Notes under the pieces: generated by a model | Told to the model about the DNA's origin: nothing | The model's database searches: none | Seen by the model: the letters and a program-made list of their open reading frames with translations, nothing else | Shown: piece after piece, positions 9,541 to 21,893 of the stretch | How the letters are laid out: each line of letters begins with the position of its first letter | Position numbering within the stretch: the first letter of the stretch is position 1 | Made by a program: the position numbers and the translations under genes | Source: Timema cristinae | Taxonomy: Eukaryota; Arthropoda; Insecta; Phasmatodea; Timematidae | DNA length: 64,000 nt | Reading direction: 5' to 3' | NCBI GenBank assembly: GCA_039000515.1 | Contig: JBCFYV010002352.1 | Span: 1 to 64,000, forward strand

Positions 9541-11689
9541 CTAAAAGAACCAATTTAGATCAATGTATCTCCTTTTTTTTTATGTTTACAAACAACTTTT
9601 GACAAACCCTCTAAACTTTAAACTATTATAAAGTCAAATACTTCACATTTTACTTTGAACCACTTAATGAAAATTAAAGGTCTTCGTTTTAGTCCATGCA
9701 ATTATCATACATACATAGAGTAAAAGAGGTTGACCATAACACTGAATACAATGCATTTCCCTTCATCAATAGCTTAGGCCTACCTAAAGTTTATGTGATC
9801 TAACAACAAATGTATTGTTTCATTAGCTGAATTGTTGCAACATATTTACTAAAAATTTCAAGCCAATAGATGATGATTTTAGTAATTAGCAATGTTTACA
9901 TATAATAAACTGAATGATAGTAAAAAGAAATCAGTTTAGCCTATTTGATCAAGCATGACTAAATATGAAACAGGTAATAGGTAGCCTATAACAACTTAGA
10001 TTAAATTGGAATAACTTATGTTTGATACTATATGGCCCCATAGATTCAAATTAATAACTAAAATGTTTTAAGCAGAAATGAATTTACAGTATTAACACAA
10101 TAATTGTTTATAAGTTAGTGAGCCAAGTAACTAAACCAAATTTATTATTGTAATAGATAATATGTCCAAACAGTGTATTGATAGAATTCCTAAGAATGGA
10201 TCTGAAAACGTCAGTGATAAAGTTGGCCTACACAAATTTGATAAATTCTTGAAGTCTTCTTTTAGATAAACAAGATCACAAATATCTAATTTCCACGCAA
10301 ACAATCAAATTCACACGAATTTCTACTATATATCATAAAATGAATTAAATAATTAGTCGTTTTTAGCCATTCAAATAGATGTCTAGCCCAGAATAAAGAA
10401 CTATAAGTTATTTTAATGAACTTTAGGGCATTTATATAAGATACACTTTGATTTAACACCACCAACTTCCTGCAAATTTTAAGTTGTTTCCCTCAAAGTT
10501 TCACATAACAATTTGTGTAAATTTACTTCATGGTCTGTATGATTGCTGAATGACTCCATTTTAATGATGAAATAAGATTTTAAAAATAATAAAGTCTTTA
10601 CAATTTCATTTCTATATAAATTTACTCAGAGACTATAAAAAATATGTGAACCACCATGTTAGATAGCTTTGGAAAACCAAAGTTCTACCTAGCGGACGGA
10701 TTAGTAAACAGACCTTGCGTATTCTTCAGTACTGTATTTGGAATATCTAATGTTTTACCCATCGAATCAGGGCCGACTCGTATAAAAGGTGAAACTAGAC
10801 GGTTAACTAGGGCTTAAAAAAGTCTCAAGGTTCTAACAAAATGTATATATGTTAGTGTTGTTAGTGTTTAAATATGTATTTATTTTAATTAAATAAGCTA
10901 ATTTTTTTTTTACCTAAAGAAATATCATTATCTAAATATTTATCTAATATTAAGAATATATTTGAATTTAACAACTAAAGTGAAACACGGGTAAAGGTGT
11001 AAAAATAATTTGGGGAATTAAGAACAAATAGAACTGGGTGTAAAGGGCCCACGTATAGCTATTAATTTGTCCAAGAAAAGCTTTCCGATGGTCATGTCCG
11101 ACCCAGTGGGAAAGAAGATAGGCTAAAACTTCCATTTAAATCAACTTAGAATATAATAATAATAAATATAATAAGAAAAATAATGGAAAAAAGGTTTTGG
11201 ATTTCCTATTTTAGCATTGCAGCCACACAAAATCCAGTATTTAATTTTGTTTGTTTCTTTACTTTAACAAGGGCAACCCTAGCAGACTGGGAGACTGCCA
11301 GTCCCTTTGTAGGGGCCTCACTTATCTCCCTCACTTCTGCCTTCCATTAAAAAACTCAAAATTTAAATTTTTGTTCAAAATTTTTTTGTAGCTTGCCCCT
11401 AAATCACCCCAATTTTTAAGCCGAATAGGTTTTTCAGAAATGCCTTAAAAAGGTATATACATTTTTAGAAACTAAGTTAATGCAGAAGCAGTGTTTTTAT
11501 ATATTTATATATGTGTGTGTGTATGTGTGTGTTGTTTTCCCCCCAAAACCCTTAAATTCGATTTTTTTTCCTAACGAACTTGATTTGTAGAAAAGTAAAA
11601 GAGCAACGGTGCCAAGTTTGAATTAAAACATTTAAATTTGCTTTTTAAAAGTTACCATAAAAACATCTGTTTCCTTCACCCCAAAAAAT
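9541..11689. other. AT-rich DNA without a supported gene
   Basis: No long open frame and no SINE copy I recognise. A small TATA-like word (TATAAAAG, about 10790 on plus) occurs next to a slightly GC-richer patch, but no exon can be tied to it. A short TG/TA microsatellite lies at 11493-11532. Confidence 0.45.
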
Positions 11690-11890
11690 AAGCTGGGGGT
11701 CCCTTTAGAACTACATCGTTTGCTCGCCGTAAAAAGTACGTTTCTTTTGAACGGCTGACGAAATGCGGCCGCCGTGGGGGAAACCTGCTACACAAGTTTA
11801 GCAATGAGTCATATCCTTCCCGGTGGCGGCCGCTGCGTCTATTTGTCAACGGCTCTGGCCGCCGAGGTCCTACCCTTTTCGAAGCAGTCT
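11690..11890. other. small CpG-rich patch with inverted GCGGCCGCC
   Basis: Amid AT-rich DNA this 200-base patch holds GCGGCCGCC at 11765-11773, its reverse complement GGCGGCCGC at 11825-11833 and a further GGCCGCCG near 11858. It could be a 5' exon with promoter CpGs or a foreign fragment. No open frame clearly supports either. Confidence 0.5.
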
Positions 11891-12608
11891 AGCCACAGCC
11901 ACCCGTGTGTTGGGAAAACGTTTTCCTCTAGTTTTTAAGGGTTTTTATTCAACATATGGTTTAAAAATAGTGTTGTTATTGTGTTGAAGAGAAAAGTTTT
12001 TGGGAAAAACATTAGCAAACATCCATCACTGTATATTTAGAGAGCCCCTTTATAAAAAATTAAATTTTTTTAAAGGGATAAGGGCGTAAAAAAGAAGTAG
12101 CAAGTCAATTAAGAAATCAAGTAAGGAAAGACAAAGAAAATTTATTTAAATAGTTTACTTTTAACGTGTAAAAGAGTTTTAGAAGTGTTAAAATAATTAT
12201 GTGAACTTTAAAGGGAACTTTATTGAACAGAAACAGTTTGTAAAATTTTAACATTATTATGTTTTTAGTGTTTCCCAAATTAATTATATTAGATAGTTTT
12301 ATTTAATTTAATTTACGTAATTATCTTTAAAAATTTATTGGGAAAGTTTGTTCTTCTAAATTTTTAATTAGTTTGCCAAACATTTTACCTTGAGACGGGT
12401 TGAATATTTCTAAATGAATCTCCCACAAAAAAACCCCCTTTAAATTAAACCCAAACTACATCTCATATCACTGCTGCAGCGGTTATTTCAGCGTCGATCA
12501 TATTATGATTTTCTAGAAATATTTTTAAGTTATTTTCAGTGGTGTCACAACATCTGGGAAAATTTTGGAAAAAATAATAAAAAATTAGAATTTGATAAAT
12601 TTTTTTCA
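11891..12608. other. AT-rich DNA, nothing supported
   Basis: Homopolymer-rich sequence with no open frame above 60 codons and no recognised repeat. Confidence 0.5.
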
Positions 12609-12846
12609 ACACCGGTCTTAACTCCCCTTTGGGTTATACGCTTATGTACAAATTACACCAGTGTTTTTATGGAATAGAAAGTTATAATCAAGGAAGTGCA
12701 CCCCTATTTTCGAGATGGGGGTTTAAAAACTAAATTTTTTTTAAAACCATCCTCAGTACACCCAATAAACTTCGTACCTTGATCTCCCCTGCATTGGCAT
12801 TCTAGTCAAAATGCGAGAGTAGCCCATTAAAACCATGTGGCCATCG
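12609..12846 (-). repeat. SINE2 copy 5, near full length
   Basis: Minus strand: tRNA-like head (CGATGGCCACATGGTT, then GGGCTACTCTCGCATTT), GGGGAGATCAAGG, a degraded body, then ATAAGCGTATAACCCAAAGG and the 3' end at about 12609. Many indels fall in homopolymers compared with copies in the first 6 kb. Confidence 0.75.
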
Positions 12847-15630
12847 AAAATGGGTTTTTTTCTTTCAGTTGTGTAAATGCCAAATTGACAGTGCCTTCTA
12901 CCTGCTGGTTATGATTCTCTGGCAAATCTATAAAGATTATTTCATAACGGTATTTCCATCAACGACGAAAAAAAAATGGAGCTCTTTACATCCCCTTTAA
13001 ACCCTTTACCCCCCCTCCCACCTTCCTCCATTTCAACCCTCACCACAACGCTACATTTTTTATTCTTACCTTTCCGTTAATTTATAAAAAACAAATTTTT
13101 TACCCCGCTTCCCATACAACAATATATACTTCCTGAGCAAGGTATTTTTTGCTTATGTTTTGAGCTCTGGGTAAACATAGCAAAATCCTATTAAGTTTAA
13201 CTAATGTATAATTTCTCTTTATGCTTATGTAATTCGATTTATTGATTATGGGGGCGCAAGTTGGACCCTGAGTGGGAAAAATATTTGAGAATTAAATTAG
13301 CAGGGAAAACTCTTAAGTGAAGTCAGCCAACGGACTCCACGTGCGGAGTTGTTGGAGGGCCCGGAAGCAAAGTTTCAGGTAGCATCGCTTCGACCGTAGC
13401 TAAAGAGTCTGTCAGTTCGTCAGAAAGGATGGCCGGAAACACATATGCCAAAATGGGAAACAGAAGTTATAATGAAAAAAGTGAATATTATCATCTTATG
13501 CAAACAAATAAAATTTATATTTGTTTTGTGCATCGGAGACCAAGGTTGTCCGAGGCTCAAACCGATTTAGGAGTTTGAAGCTGCGTGAGATTTTTTTTGG
13601 TGACGAGGATATAATATAACCATCCCCTTCGTGTTTGTTATCAACCACGCCAACGAGTGGAACAGCAAACCAGGTATAGGGTTTATCCAAAATATATTTT
13701 ACAAACCATAGCTAATCGCTCTTGGTTTCAGCCATTAATTTTAAGTCAGATCTGTAGCTTTTTCTGGGTATTGATGGCCAAGTTTATTGTTAAGTGAGAA
13801 AAGGGTAAATTTTTGTTCGGACCACCAGTGTGCTATGAATATAGCTAACTTTTATTTGAAAGCGGGTAGCCACAGTTATTCAGGGAAATTGCGTGATCCA
13901 AAATAATGAAATAAAATTAAATTAAAGGCACACATTTGAACTATCTTAGGAACGTTTATTTTCCTTGTTCCCCACCATTATTTTTTTTTAAGTTTAAGGG
14001 CGATTAGCTTGTTTGTTATTATATGTAAAAGATATGGGAATAATCTTAAAAACTAATGTTAGTTTATTTTTCAGTTTTGTGTTCATCATCATTCTAAAAA
14101 ATTTTTTTGAACTGAGCTTATAAACCAGGGGTAACCACACCCTATCATCACATATATTTTCAAATTCCCCTTTCCCCCCTCTCTCTCCCCAACCTATCTA
14201 GCGTCACGCCACTTTATTCCTGAGTTGGTTAGTGGGGGGAGCTATTAGTGGTAGGGGTCCGTAAGCTCTTGGATGTGGGGGGGGTGGAGAGGCTCAACTG
14301 AGAGTGGTCCTGGGGTTCTACTCATTTAATTTTTTTGTTCTTGAGGACTCTTTAACCTATTTTTAAAGAGTTTTTTCATCAAATATAGTTTTAATAACAT
14401 GAGAAAGAGAGAATAATAAAAATAAACTTTTTTGGTCAACGGGGAAAAATTTAAACTTTAATTTTATTTTACAAGGGGCCCGAACCATATTTGTGAAAAG
14501 GAAAATTAACAAAAAAGTTTTCCCGCACCCACAAGCGAATTCTCAACACCATATTTTTTGAAAATGTGGGAACTATAATAATTTGGGTTTTGGCCCCTCC
14601 TTAAAAAAATCAAAAAATTTAATTCCTTAATGAATTTAAATTTGGGGTGAATTCTCGCCCATCATATTTTTAAAATTTGAATGCTATCATAAGATATTAA
14701 AATTGTTATAAACCGAAAACCAAAAAGCTAATTTTTTAATGACAACAGGTTTTCTTAAAATACCTCCATATTAGCCATAGGAAAATCATAAAAACCAATA
14801 GAATGTTTATTTAAAAAGTTTTAAGGAAAAAACACCACAAATAAATTTGGGTTAGCTTTCCCATAGTGGGACGCAAAGCACCCCAACCATTTTTCAAGAT
14901 TTTTTTTCTGTGGCATTTTGAATGATCCTGGTCTTTTCGACCACTGATTGGCTGTTGGTCAAAATAAAGAACTTGGAAATTTGTCAAAATTATTTACCTA
15001 CCAACACCTTTTTATTTTTTTTGAAATAAATATAATGATTTTAACCAAACCTTATCACAGTGGTGGGAACGTAATTTTTTCTAGGGGAGAGGGCAGGTCC
15101 CAAAACAAAAAAGGTAATATAGGGACTTGACTTGCAGCCTCCCCCCCCCCCCCTCTGCAACCATAATATCATTTTTTTAAAATAATTTCCAAAAACTATT
15201 TGAAGTGATCATTTTAAATCTATGTTGAATTTACAACAAAAATAAAATCATAATATACACTAAAATTATATTATTATTATTAATTTTTCAAACCGTTCGG
15301 TGTTGCCTAAAAATTTAACAAAAATATTTGGACATTTGAATAAAGCCTCTTGCTACGACCAAATTATGAGTTTTCAATTCCTTGTCATATTTTAAGATCA
15401 TATTTTCGTTTGGCGTCTCCATCTTTACTCTAACACTGAATCAAACGTCTCTTAAAAAACCGATACTCCTTAATATTTTACAGATTGGGGTAGATGCTTT
15501 CATTCCTCCCCTTAACTATTTGCTTAGGGCTCTCTAAGATTAAGGCAAGCTTTCTGTTAAATCGAAAAATTTTTTCCTATTAGCATTCCCCAAAAAAACT
15601 TTACAACTTTAAAAACTATCGTAAAGACCA
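12847..15630. other. unassigned DNA
   Basis: A somewhat GC-richer patch at 13320-13460 precedes a 64-codon minus-strand frame (13496-13690, starting MDKPYTWFAVPLVGVV). That frame has a fairly protein-like composition but no identifiable domain or splice sites; I rate it about 0.2 as a real exon. The rest is homopolymer-rich DNA, including a C tract near 15140-15153. Confidence 0.4.
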
Positions 15631-15825
15631 GTGGAGTGCTCAACACATCTTCATTTGATAAAATGAGCTGGGTTCTATCGCCAGTGGCGGCCTGTATAGG
15701 CACTGCGGAACTGCAGCCACCCCCCATTTCATTTGATATTATCGATAACATTTATATAATGTCCTTTTTCTTTAATTTTCTCTTATTTTTGTTAATACAA
15801 TATATTTCCCTTAACTTAATTTCAG

Positions 15826-15974
15826 TATTTCAGTTTCCATCCCCCAGTTTAGAAAAAGAACAAAAATCTTGTATGGAACTGTGCGCTTCACAGTGTCACG
15901 ACGTGGTGTTTGACTGTTGGCATGATTGTCACTTCAATAATTTAAAATGGCGGCATATAATTGTAAAGGCTTGA
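15826..15974 (+). CDS. candidate terminal exon encoding a short cysteine-rich tail
   Basis: A pyrimidine-rich tract ends in TTAATTTCAG (acceptor AG at 15824-15825). It is followed by an open stretch ending in TGA at 15972-15974, then AATAAA at 16022-16027 as a possible polyadenylation signal. The tail has five cysteines spaced CX3CX3CX6CX3C (CMELCASQC, then FDCWHDCHF). It is too short to identify. The upstream part of the same frame, including the predicted membrane-like FFFNFLLFLL run, is probably intron. Confidence 0.3.
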
Positions 15975-16021
15975 AATACAATTAGTTTTCTGTACTTCAT
16001 TTAATATAAAGAAAAAATTAA

Positions 16022-16027
16022 AATAAA
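16022..16027 (+). promoter_or_regulatory. possible polyadenylation signal AATAAA
   Basis: It lies about 48 bases after the TGA of the candidate terminal exon. In AT-rich DNA this hexamer is common by chance. Confidence 0.25.
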
Positions 16028-16716
16028 ATTCGTCTGTCCCAACACAAAATTTGTTCAATAAGATAGTGGTAGCAAAGCAATTTCATTTTATTGTTGAATT
16101 TTACATCAAAAAACCAATGGCATTTCTTGCCCTTTTTACAAAACAAACCATGAACTGCAATCTTTGTCAAATCCAAAGAGGTTTGTTATTCCTCCACGTC
16201 CAAAGACATCTCGTCAATTTAAAAAAGGCGTTAGTAAAAGCTTTAAAATAAGTTTTAAGGTTTTCTAAAATATTTTTAATGGAAAATTAAGCTTAAAATT
16301 TAAAAAAATAAATAAATACTAAATAATGCACTAAATTTTTTGTAAGCCCCTCTGAAATAGGTCTCTTCTAAATTATTGCTAGTTTATAAGCAAATGTTTT
16401 TAAAACATTGTATTTGAAAGTCTTTATTAAGAATTTAAAAAAAAGTATCCTGACTTTGAAAGTAAATTCTTCACAAGGATTGCTAAAAAGCGCAATTGAT
16501 GACGTTTATGGTGACGTCACAAAATCTTACCACCAGTTTGCGCTTTGTTTAGTGAATACGGAAATTGAGAATATAATAAGGTGCATCTTTGGGAGTATCT
16601 TGGTGCAAAGTTGCGTTATTTCTAGACCTGCCCCTAGAGCAGAAAGCACTCGTTAGTGAATACAACCCTGTGTTTAGAAAAGATACACACTAATACAAAG
16701 ATTGAAATCAAAAAAT

Positions 16717-17021
16717 GGTGACCTGATGGTCTAGGGGTAAGGTGTCAGACTTCTGTGTTGGGGGTCCGGGTTCAATTCTCGTTTCCGGAAACAGATTTAT
16801 CTTATTGCCAAACCCTTCCCTCACCTCAGACAAGGCGTGTATTAAATCACAACTTGTAATGTGGGGAATGCCAGGCTCCACCGTGGGGTTGGGAATCTCA
16901 CTAAACTGTGGGCCTCCATTTTCATCTCACAATCACCCTACCATTACACTTTTAGCGTAAGTGCTATAAACCCAACGGGTAGTAAGATGCGGGCAAATAA
17001 TAATAATAATAATAATAATAC
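16717..17021 (+). repeat. SINE1 copy 3, full length, with TAA tail
   Basis: It starts GGTGACCTGATGGTCTAGG and has the B-box region (CCGGGTTCAATTCTCG), the body, the terminal CCAACGGGTAGTAAGATGC and a TAA repeat tail to about 17020. It is more diverged than copies 1 and 2, with extra single-base indels. I did not find an unambiguous target-site duplication. Confidence 0.9.
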
Positions 17022-17584
17022 ATAAATACACTGCAATACAATTTGTTTGGTGTAATTTACAAAGAAAAAGAGAATAATATATTTATAGCATTCTTATACA
17101 TCATTGTTGTTATGATCCTTACCATACTCAGCAGTATTTTGAATGATTATCCTTTCCATATGCGACAATAATTGAAAAATTTTTTTCGATCATCACTTAT
17201 TTGCCAGCTATAACAGCAGAGTGATGGAAGTACTAAGAGCATTAATTTTTCCCTCCTTATACAATTCTTAACCCAAACTTTTTTTTTATCGTTTTATGTG
17301 TTTTCAAATTTTTTAATTAATAAAAAACTCTGGCTACGACTTCAACCCCTGCCCTGGGGCATTTTGTTATGATAATTGAAGTAAGTGAAATTGTATTGTC
17401 TTTCTTTTAGAAATCGTGTGTAAAACCTCCTATAAATAAGAGTGAACTCTCACAGCTTTCATGAAGTTACTCAAAACGAAAAAACTATCGCCATGAGACT
17501 AGGCAAAAACTATCTAATATCAGATAATCATATGACTTTAATGCAGGAATATTTTTATATAGTTTTAGTAAATTTACCTGCATT
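17022..17584. other. AT-rich DNA between SINE copies
   Basis: No supported feature. Confidence 0.5.
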
Positions 17585-17775
17585 CAGTGGCAAATGGTCT
17601 AGGGCGTCACTCTGGTGTTAGACTGGCCTGCTGATGACGGGGAGTCAGAGTTCAAATTCCGGTGGGTTTACTAAGGGTGGTTTTCCCTTAATTGTTTTCC
17701 CCACTCTCCTTCCAGCAACTGGGGTTTAGATTACTTCGAAAATTATTTACTCCCTCACCCTACCTTTTATTTTAA
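17585..17775 (+). repeat. SINE2 copy 6
   Basis: It has a well-preserved tRNA-like head with A-box TGGTCTAGGGCGTCACTC and B-box region GAGTTCAAATTCCGG, then GGTGGTTTTCCC and CTCTCCTTCCAGCAA. The common 3' terminal segment is missing. Confidence 0.8.
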
Positions 17776-18860
17776 ATTTATCATATATATCAGTGCAACT
17801 TTGAAAGATAAAAAAATTTATTTTAAAGAAAAGTAAATTTGTCACTATCAGTTACTAAGAATATACTAACATAGTAAAATGCGGTACTATGAAAAAAATT
17901 TCTAAGTTCGTTAATAACCCTTCTTCAATACATAATCCAAATTTTAGTAAACGTTGACCCTAAATTTCTGGAATCCTTTCAGCTTAAAATATATCTAAAG
18001 ATTAAAGGACAACAAAAAAAAAAAAATTAGCACTGCAATTTCTGCCCAAAACCATAATTTTTTCTTTTTTCCCCTACCTTTCAGGTAGAGAAAGTATTGG
18101 ATCGTAAAAAAAAATCAAATTCAAGATTTTGATTAATTTTTACGTTTCCTAAAACCCCCCGAATGCCAAAATAAAAAGGTTACGGAACTTTCCCCACGGA
18201 CCCTTTTTCTCTTCCTTGTTTTAAAATGTGATATTTACTCAAAACACTAATATATGGAACCGAAATAATATACACTAGCAAACCCGAGAAAAAATTTCGT
18301 TACCCTTACGTTAAACATTTTTGACTATCGGATTAAATTTTAAAATTTCTATTTACCCGAATTAAAGTCCTCACTAGTATATTTGGACAAAAAAAAAATC
18401 GATTTTGCGTCCACGAGGGTCAATACTTTTTTATTAAATATCGACTTCCGGTTAAAAATTCGACATTTTATTTGATTGTACTTCTTTGTTGGGGACTTAA
18501 CTATGCTTTGACTGAGGAAGTTATTTAGTAATTTTATGATATTAACATGATGTAATAATTTTAAAATTCCATTAGAATAAGAATATAGCCTAGAGCCGCC
18601 ATTTCAATTCAGGGCCCCCGGAAATGGAAGAGATAAAAAATAACAAACTCACAACCCTTTGGCTAACTATATAACCCTTCTCCCACCCGAAATTAAACTT
18701 ATCAAATGTTTTCAAGTATATAGAAACAAGAGTAACCCAAAAACCCTTGGTAACCAATTAATAATCTTTGATTTTTAATCAAATACAGTGTGCGAGAAAG
18801 GAACACAATCAAAATTCTGGGTAATTGAAACATAAAATAATAAGTCGTTTCCCGGCATTG
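17776..18860. other. AT-rich DNA with a minor dispersed repeat
   Basis: Two short words recur elsewhere. GACTGAGGAAGTTAT near 18510 matches GATTGAGGAAGTTAT near 31310, and GGAAATGGAAGAGA near 18622 with the following 50 bases matches about 33505-33565. They may be pieces of one old repeat. Confidence 0.4.
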
Positions 18861-20497
18861 GGGGTTTTAACGACCTGACGTCCAGAGCGAGCTGTTACTG
18901 GGGCGACCATGGCGATGAGTTTGACGAGGCTGCTGGGGTGGGCAGACACTCTCGGAGACGCAGGACAGGCCTCATACGGGTGTCAGCCAGAAAATCATGC
19001 TTGGATGGTATGTATTTCTGGGATGGTTTGCTCTAACCATCTCCCATGACAACTCAACTGAAACATTCTTTTGGGGGCCTGTAGCGTAGAATGGATGCTG
19101 AAATTTGGGTTTTGGAACCCGACCAACAATCACTCTATAGACAGTTGAGAATCTAAGCTGAATTTCACCTGGAACCGCCTTTTAGTTTTGCGATGCGTGG
19201 CAGAGCGCATTCACATTAAAAAAAGGGCACCTAGGAAAATTCGCCTTTGGGAAGATTGTGAAGCATGAATTTTTCCTGAAACCTCATCACTCTTGCTTGA
19301 GAACAATGGGCGGGTGTAGAAGTGAAAGCTTGATGCGGCTTGCGGCCCAAAAATACATCAGCTGGTGACCCCTTTTAGTAAGGTGTGGGGCCCGTGTTGC
19401 AAAATTCCCCCAAAAAAAAGAGGCACTTACTTATGCGAAGGGTTTTGGATTAGTAAAACATAAAAAAAATATTTTTCGTAAAGATTTTGTTGATATTAAC
19501 GACAATCTGGCCAAACCCGTAGATTGAGAGTAGTAAACAGAATTGGGGAATATACAATTCCATTGTTAACAGAAAACTAGTAAAATGGAGCCGATGAAAT
19601 CGGGGCCCCGTAGTAAAAAAACGACCTCCTGGGCCCCCCAGGCTGCAAACATGGCGCAGACCTTCATAAGTGTGCTCGCGAGGCCTTTCATGCTGATGTG
19701 GACCTAAAAGGTCTTTAAAAGAATTACCTTTCTAAAAGTAATAAGTAGAGTCTTACCCAAATTTGCAAAAACACATAGACCTTGCCACCTCTAAGGCCAG
19801 GACCTGGGAATCAGAAGCTCGTGAGAGCGTTGACTGACCGATTGCAAACACCACACCTGTTTACCCTAGCTTCCAATTCGTCATCGAGATCTGCCACCAC
19901 ACAAAACTGCGTGCTTTTTTTCCTTCAAGAGACTAGAGCAAGGATAAGCCCCGGGAGGAGCCCCAGAACTTCGGATGAAGCACTAAAGGGGATGTGAACC
20001 TAGACAACCACAAAAACAACAGATTCTGCAAAAATTTCCCCGGGCTCTTCTAAAAAGGGAAACAAGATTTAAACGGCCCCCACACGGGGCCAACTATTGA
20101 GACATAGGGTGAGCCCCTCAACTCAGTAGGGGACCTTACTGGTTTTTCAGCAGCCCCCTGGACCACAGGGAGATGCCCCCGGGGACACCATGGAAACTTT
20201 TAGTTTCAAACTCCCCTTTATCAAAAGGGGAAGGGTCCGACAAGAAAACCAGCATTAGGAATCATTCAAATTCGAAATGGATTTTATAACTGAAGGCTGT
20301 AACAGGATCGCCAACGTTGTAGGTGAAGAGCAGTGAGAATCCCATTTTAGCTTTAGCCCAAAAAAAATAAAACCCAACGCTCATTGTCATACATAGCTCA
20401 AAAGGCACAAAACAGGTACATAAATTTATAAACCAAAGAAATAGCCGGCCTCACGCTCAACCCGGGTAGTTTTGTTAGCATTAAAATTCTTAGATTT
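18861..20497. other. GC-balanced block of unknown origin
   Basis: The composition shifts to near-even GC and looks like decayed coding or retroelement DNA. Open frames are short (longest 71 codons at 19782-19997) and broken. It sits immediately upstream of the first long direct repeat. I could not identify a domain. Confidence 0.35.
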
Positions 20498-21893
20498 TGT
20501 AACGTTTTTGAGTTTCAACGTTACAAGCAAAAAGCAAATTTTGATTAAATAACACCAATCTACAACCAGAAGAGGGACTAACAAACCCCCAAAAATTTGC
20601 CCCCCTTCTCGGTCTCCGTGTGTGAAGTCCTCACACAAACATCCGCCCGGGGTACATTTTCTCGCCCCGAGAAAAGGCTACTGATAGACTGGGAGGTTGG
20701 CGTGGTGAAACGTGGGATTTCCTCACGTTTTCCCCCTGAATGGTCAGACTTTAAACACGTGAAATTTCCCGGAAAGTTCTCCCAAGGGCCTATTTGTTCT
20801 TTACCACCCAACCCCTGTTTCATTGAAAAGTTCACATGTTTTTTTTTGGGTTCCCCCCATGTTCCCCTCCTCTCAGAGAAAAATTGCTTATATCTGATGT
20901 CGTTGCCTTAAGCTGCACTCTTTGGTTTTCCCCTGTCTTGGACACACATCACGGGATGGGGTTATTCCAAAGTATAAATTCAAATTTCGGCCGTAATATC
21001 AAAATTTAAATGTTTGGAAATTTAAAGAATATTTTAAAAAAAGACCTATAAGTTAGTTCCCCAAATCTCTTTTTGGCCAGTTACATTCTAAATTTCCTTT
21101 CGACTTTCTCGGGCATTTTCTGTATATTTAAGAATGGCTAAGTACTAGATTTAAAATGGGCGTAATGCTATATATAATTTGTTTAAAAAAATTGCCAGGG
21201 GTTTTTCCCTTCCGGCTTGTTGTCCGTGATGAAACTAAAGATGGGAAACCCTTTTATTATTTTTTTTTTAAATTACCTTTAAAAAGGCGAAAAACCTGGA
21301 TTAATTTGGGGAAGAATAATATAATATTAATTCTTTTGGGTAGGCATTTTAATAAAAACCCAATTTTTTTTGTAACTATAAGCGCGCACTGCGGGTTTTC
21401 CCCCCTGAGGCCTGTTAAGGGGGTGAAGCTTTCGTATGAATGTAATTGTAGATAAAGGTTTTCTATGAACAGCGCCAGATAGTTTTTTTGGGCAAAAAAC
21501 CCTTTTTTTTTTATGTAATCTCTTGTAAATATCTGTTGTTACTTATATATAAAATATCACATATATAATATAATTATGTTAATCTATTTAAATAAATAAT
21601 ATTTTTTTAGACGCAATCTTTAATTTACATCGACAAGTTCAAAGTTTTTGGCTAACAAACAAAAGACTCCCCGTACCTTTCCCCTTTTTAGTCTTTTAGG
21701 AAGTAGTGGATTGGGGGATTGAGAAGTTCATGCGCAGAAAGATGGGAAAAGGTCCAAGTATAGGCCCCACAATAAAAATGCGGGCCTAAAGCCTTTTGCA
21801 ATTAAATCATTTTCTTGTTTTTTCAGGCCCTCTTTACCTTATTGTACGTGTTTTACCTGCCCTTGTCCGTTAGGGGAAGGGGGTTAAACAAAC
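20498..21893 (+). repeat. long direct repeat, copy 1 (candidate 5' LTR)
   Basis: The start TTTGTAACG..GCAAA..TCTACAACCA recurs in the same order at 27101. Shared landmarks include CGTGTGTGAAG, GGGCCTATTTGTT, ACATCACGGGATGGG, ACTGCGG..GCTGAGGCCT-type words and AGGGGAAGGGGGTTAAACA at the end. It starts with TGT, as many LTRs do. The boundaries are my estimates from where similarity begins and ends. Confidence 0.6.

Noticed and set aside
15679..15725. CAGTGGCGGC word resembling hAT transposon ends (also near 60080, and reversed near 21980)
   Set aside because: No matching opposite end or 8-base target duplication was found for any of them.
16512..16519. TGACGTCA, a perfect CREB-type site (also 23502-23509)
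   Set aside because: Single 8-base matches without a promoter nearby are expected occasionally by chance.
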